From Paraglaciecola sp. T6c (GTDB taxonomy: Bacteria; Pseudomonadota; Gammaproteobacteria; Enterobacterales; Alteromonadaceae): a stretch of 64,000 bases of DNA. Position numbers and translations under genes: made by a program. The notes under the pieces are model-generated. The model was not told the origin of the DNA. It searched no databases and was given only the letters and a program-made list of their open reading frames with translations. Location: positions 2,728,001 to 2,792,000 of the forward strand of contig NC_008228.1 in assembly GCF_000014225.1 (NCBI RefSeq), read 5' to 3'. This document shows positions 63,895 through 64,000 of this stretch, in pieces. The stretch's first letter is position 1, and the number at the start of each line of letters is the position of its first letter.

Positions 63895-64000
63895 TTCTAC
63901 CAGCCCATGGTCAACCGCGTAACAGATAAGCTCAGCCAGGGACTCAATATTTAATTTGCTCTTCATATTGCGCCTATGCGCCTCAACGGTTCTAAAACTG
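63889..64000 (-). CDS. LuxR/NarL-family regulator, C-terminal end only
   Basis: Only the last 37 residues lie inside the window, read on the minus strand: SFRTVEAHRRNMKSKLNIES then LAELICYAVDHGLVEK and a stop. This is the recognition helix and closing helix of a GerE/LuxR helix-turn-helix (RTVEAHRRNMKSKL), usually the output domain of a NarL/FixJ-type response regulator. The receiver, if any, is beyond the window edge. Confidence 0.85.
   Translation of the reverse strand, partial: SFRTVEAHRRNMKSKLNIESLAELICYAVDHGLVEK

Overview
The window looks like chromosomal DNA of a marine gammaproteobacterium of the Alteromonadales, probably close to Paraglaciecola/Glaciecola/Alteromonas. This is inferred from the protein families (long MscK/MscM-type channel, an ATP-type PckA beside CPA2 antiporters, a bacterial phosphorylase-kinase-like protein, several TonB receptors, rich c-di-GMP signalling) and the moderate GC content. 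No marker gene proves it. I saw no rRNA, tRNA, CRISPR array, transposase or prophage. Most of the window is ordinary chromosome, with a few odd accessory patches.

Layout. 1-13 kb is a signalling block: the 3' part of a degenerate-GGDEF/EAL protein, an Aer-like PAS chemoreceptor, an HD-GYP response regulator paired with a very large MHYT hybrid histidine kinase, an OmpR-type two-component pair, and a GAF-GAF-GGDEF-EAL protein. 13-19 kb has a MarR regulator, a divergent aldo/keto reductase-AraC pair and a mechanosensitive channel. 19-22 kb has a TonB receptor converging on a siderophore-interacting reductase with a Fur-like box. 22.3-24.3 kb holds the strangest locus: a secreted protein made almost entirely of 15 copies of the decapeptide IGTGGKMVPP, downstream of a small XRE-type regulator and a polytopic membrane protein of no recognised family. 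24.5-31.4 kb carries a K+/H+ antiporter, a TPR protein, a DUF2750 protein, a decayed fumarylacetoacetate-hydrolase-family gene, a GntP-type permease and a RidA-type protein. 31.5-36.2 kb is an enlarged helicase IV, an unknown protein and about 1 kb without genes.

36.2-44.4 kb has two small membrane proteins, then on the minus strand an iron-uptake operon (exbB, exbD, a second exbD, tonB, Fiu-like receptor) behind a Fur-like box and ended by a strong terminator. Beyond the terminator lie an FMN-dependent 2-hydroxy-acid oxidase and a PiuC/YbiX hydroxylase. 44.9-48.8 kb is a membrane protein cotranscribed with an FAD/Fe-S D-lactate-type dehydrogenase. 49.8-58 kb contains pckA with twin palindromic operators, a DUF1428 protein, an antiporter-universal stress protein pair and a cation P-type ATPase. 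58-64 kb contains ferredoxin-NADP reductase behind a third Fur-like box, a perfect 34-bp palindrome, the phosphorylase-kinase-like protein, a LysE-family exporter and the end of a LuxR-type regulator.

Two themes link genes across the window. The first is iron: ferric-siderophore receptors, TonB energisation, siderophore reduction, Fpr and PiuC, with nearly identical Fur-like sites 37 kb apart. The second is central carbon control: gluconate-type uptake, 2-hydroxy acid/D-lactate oxidation, gluconeogenic PckA and a glycogen-phosphorylase-kinase-like protein. The best candidate for something undescribed is the IGTGGKMVPP repeat cassette. Secondary candidates are the Asn-substituted second ExbD, the perfect palindrome and the paired pckA operators.
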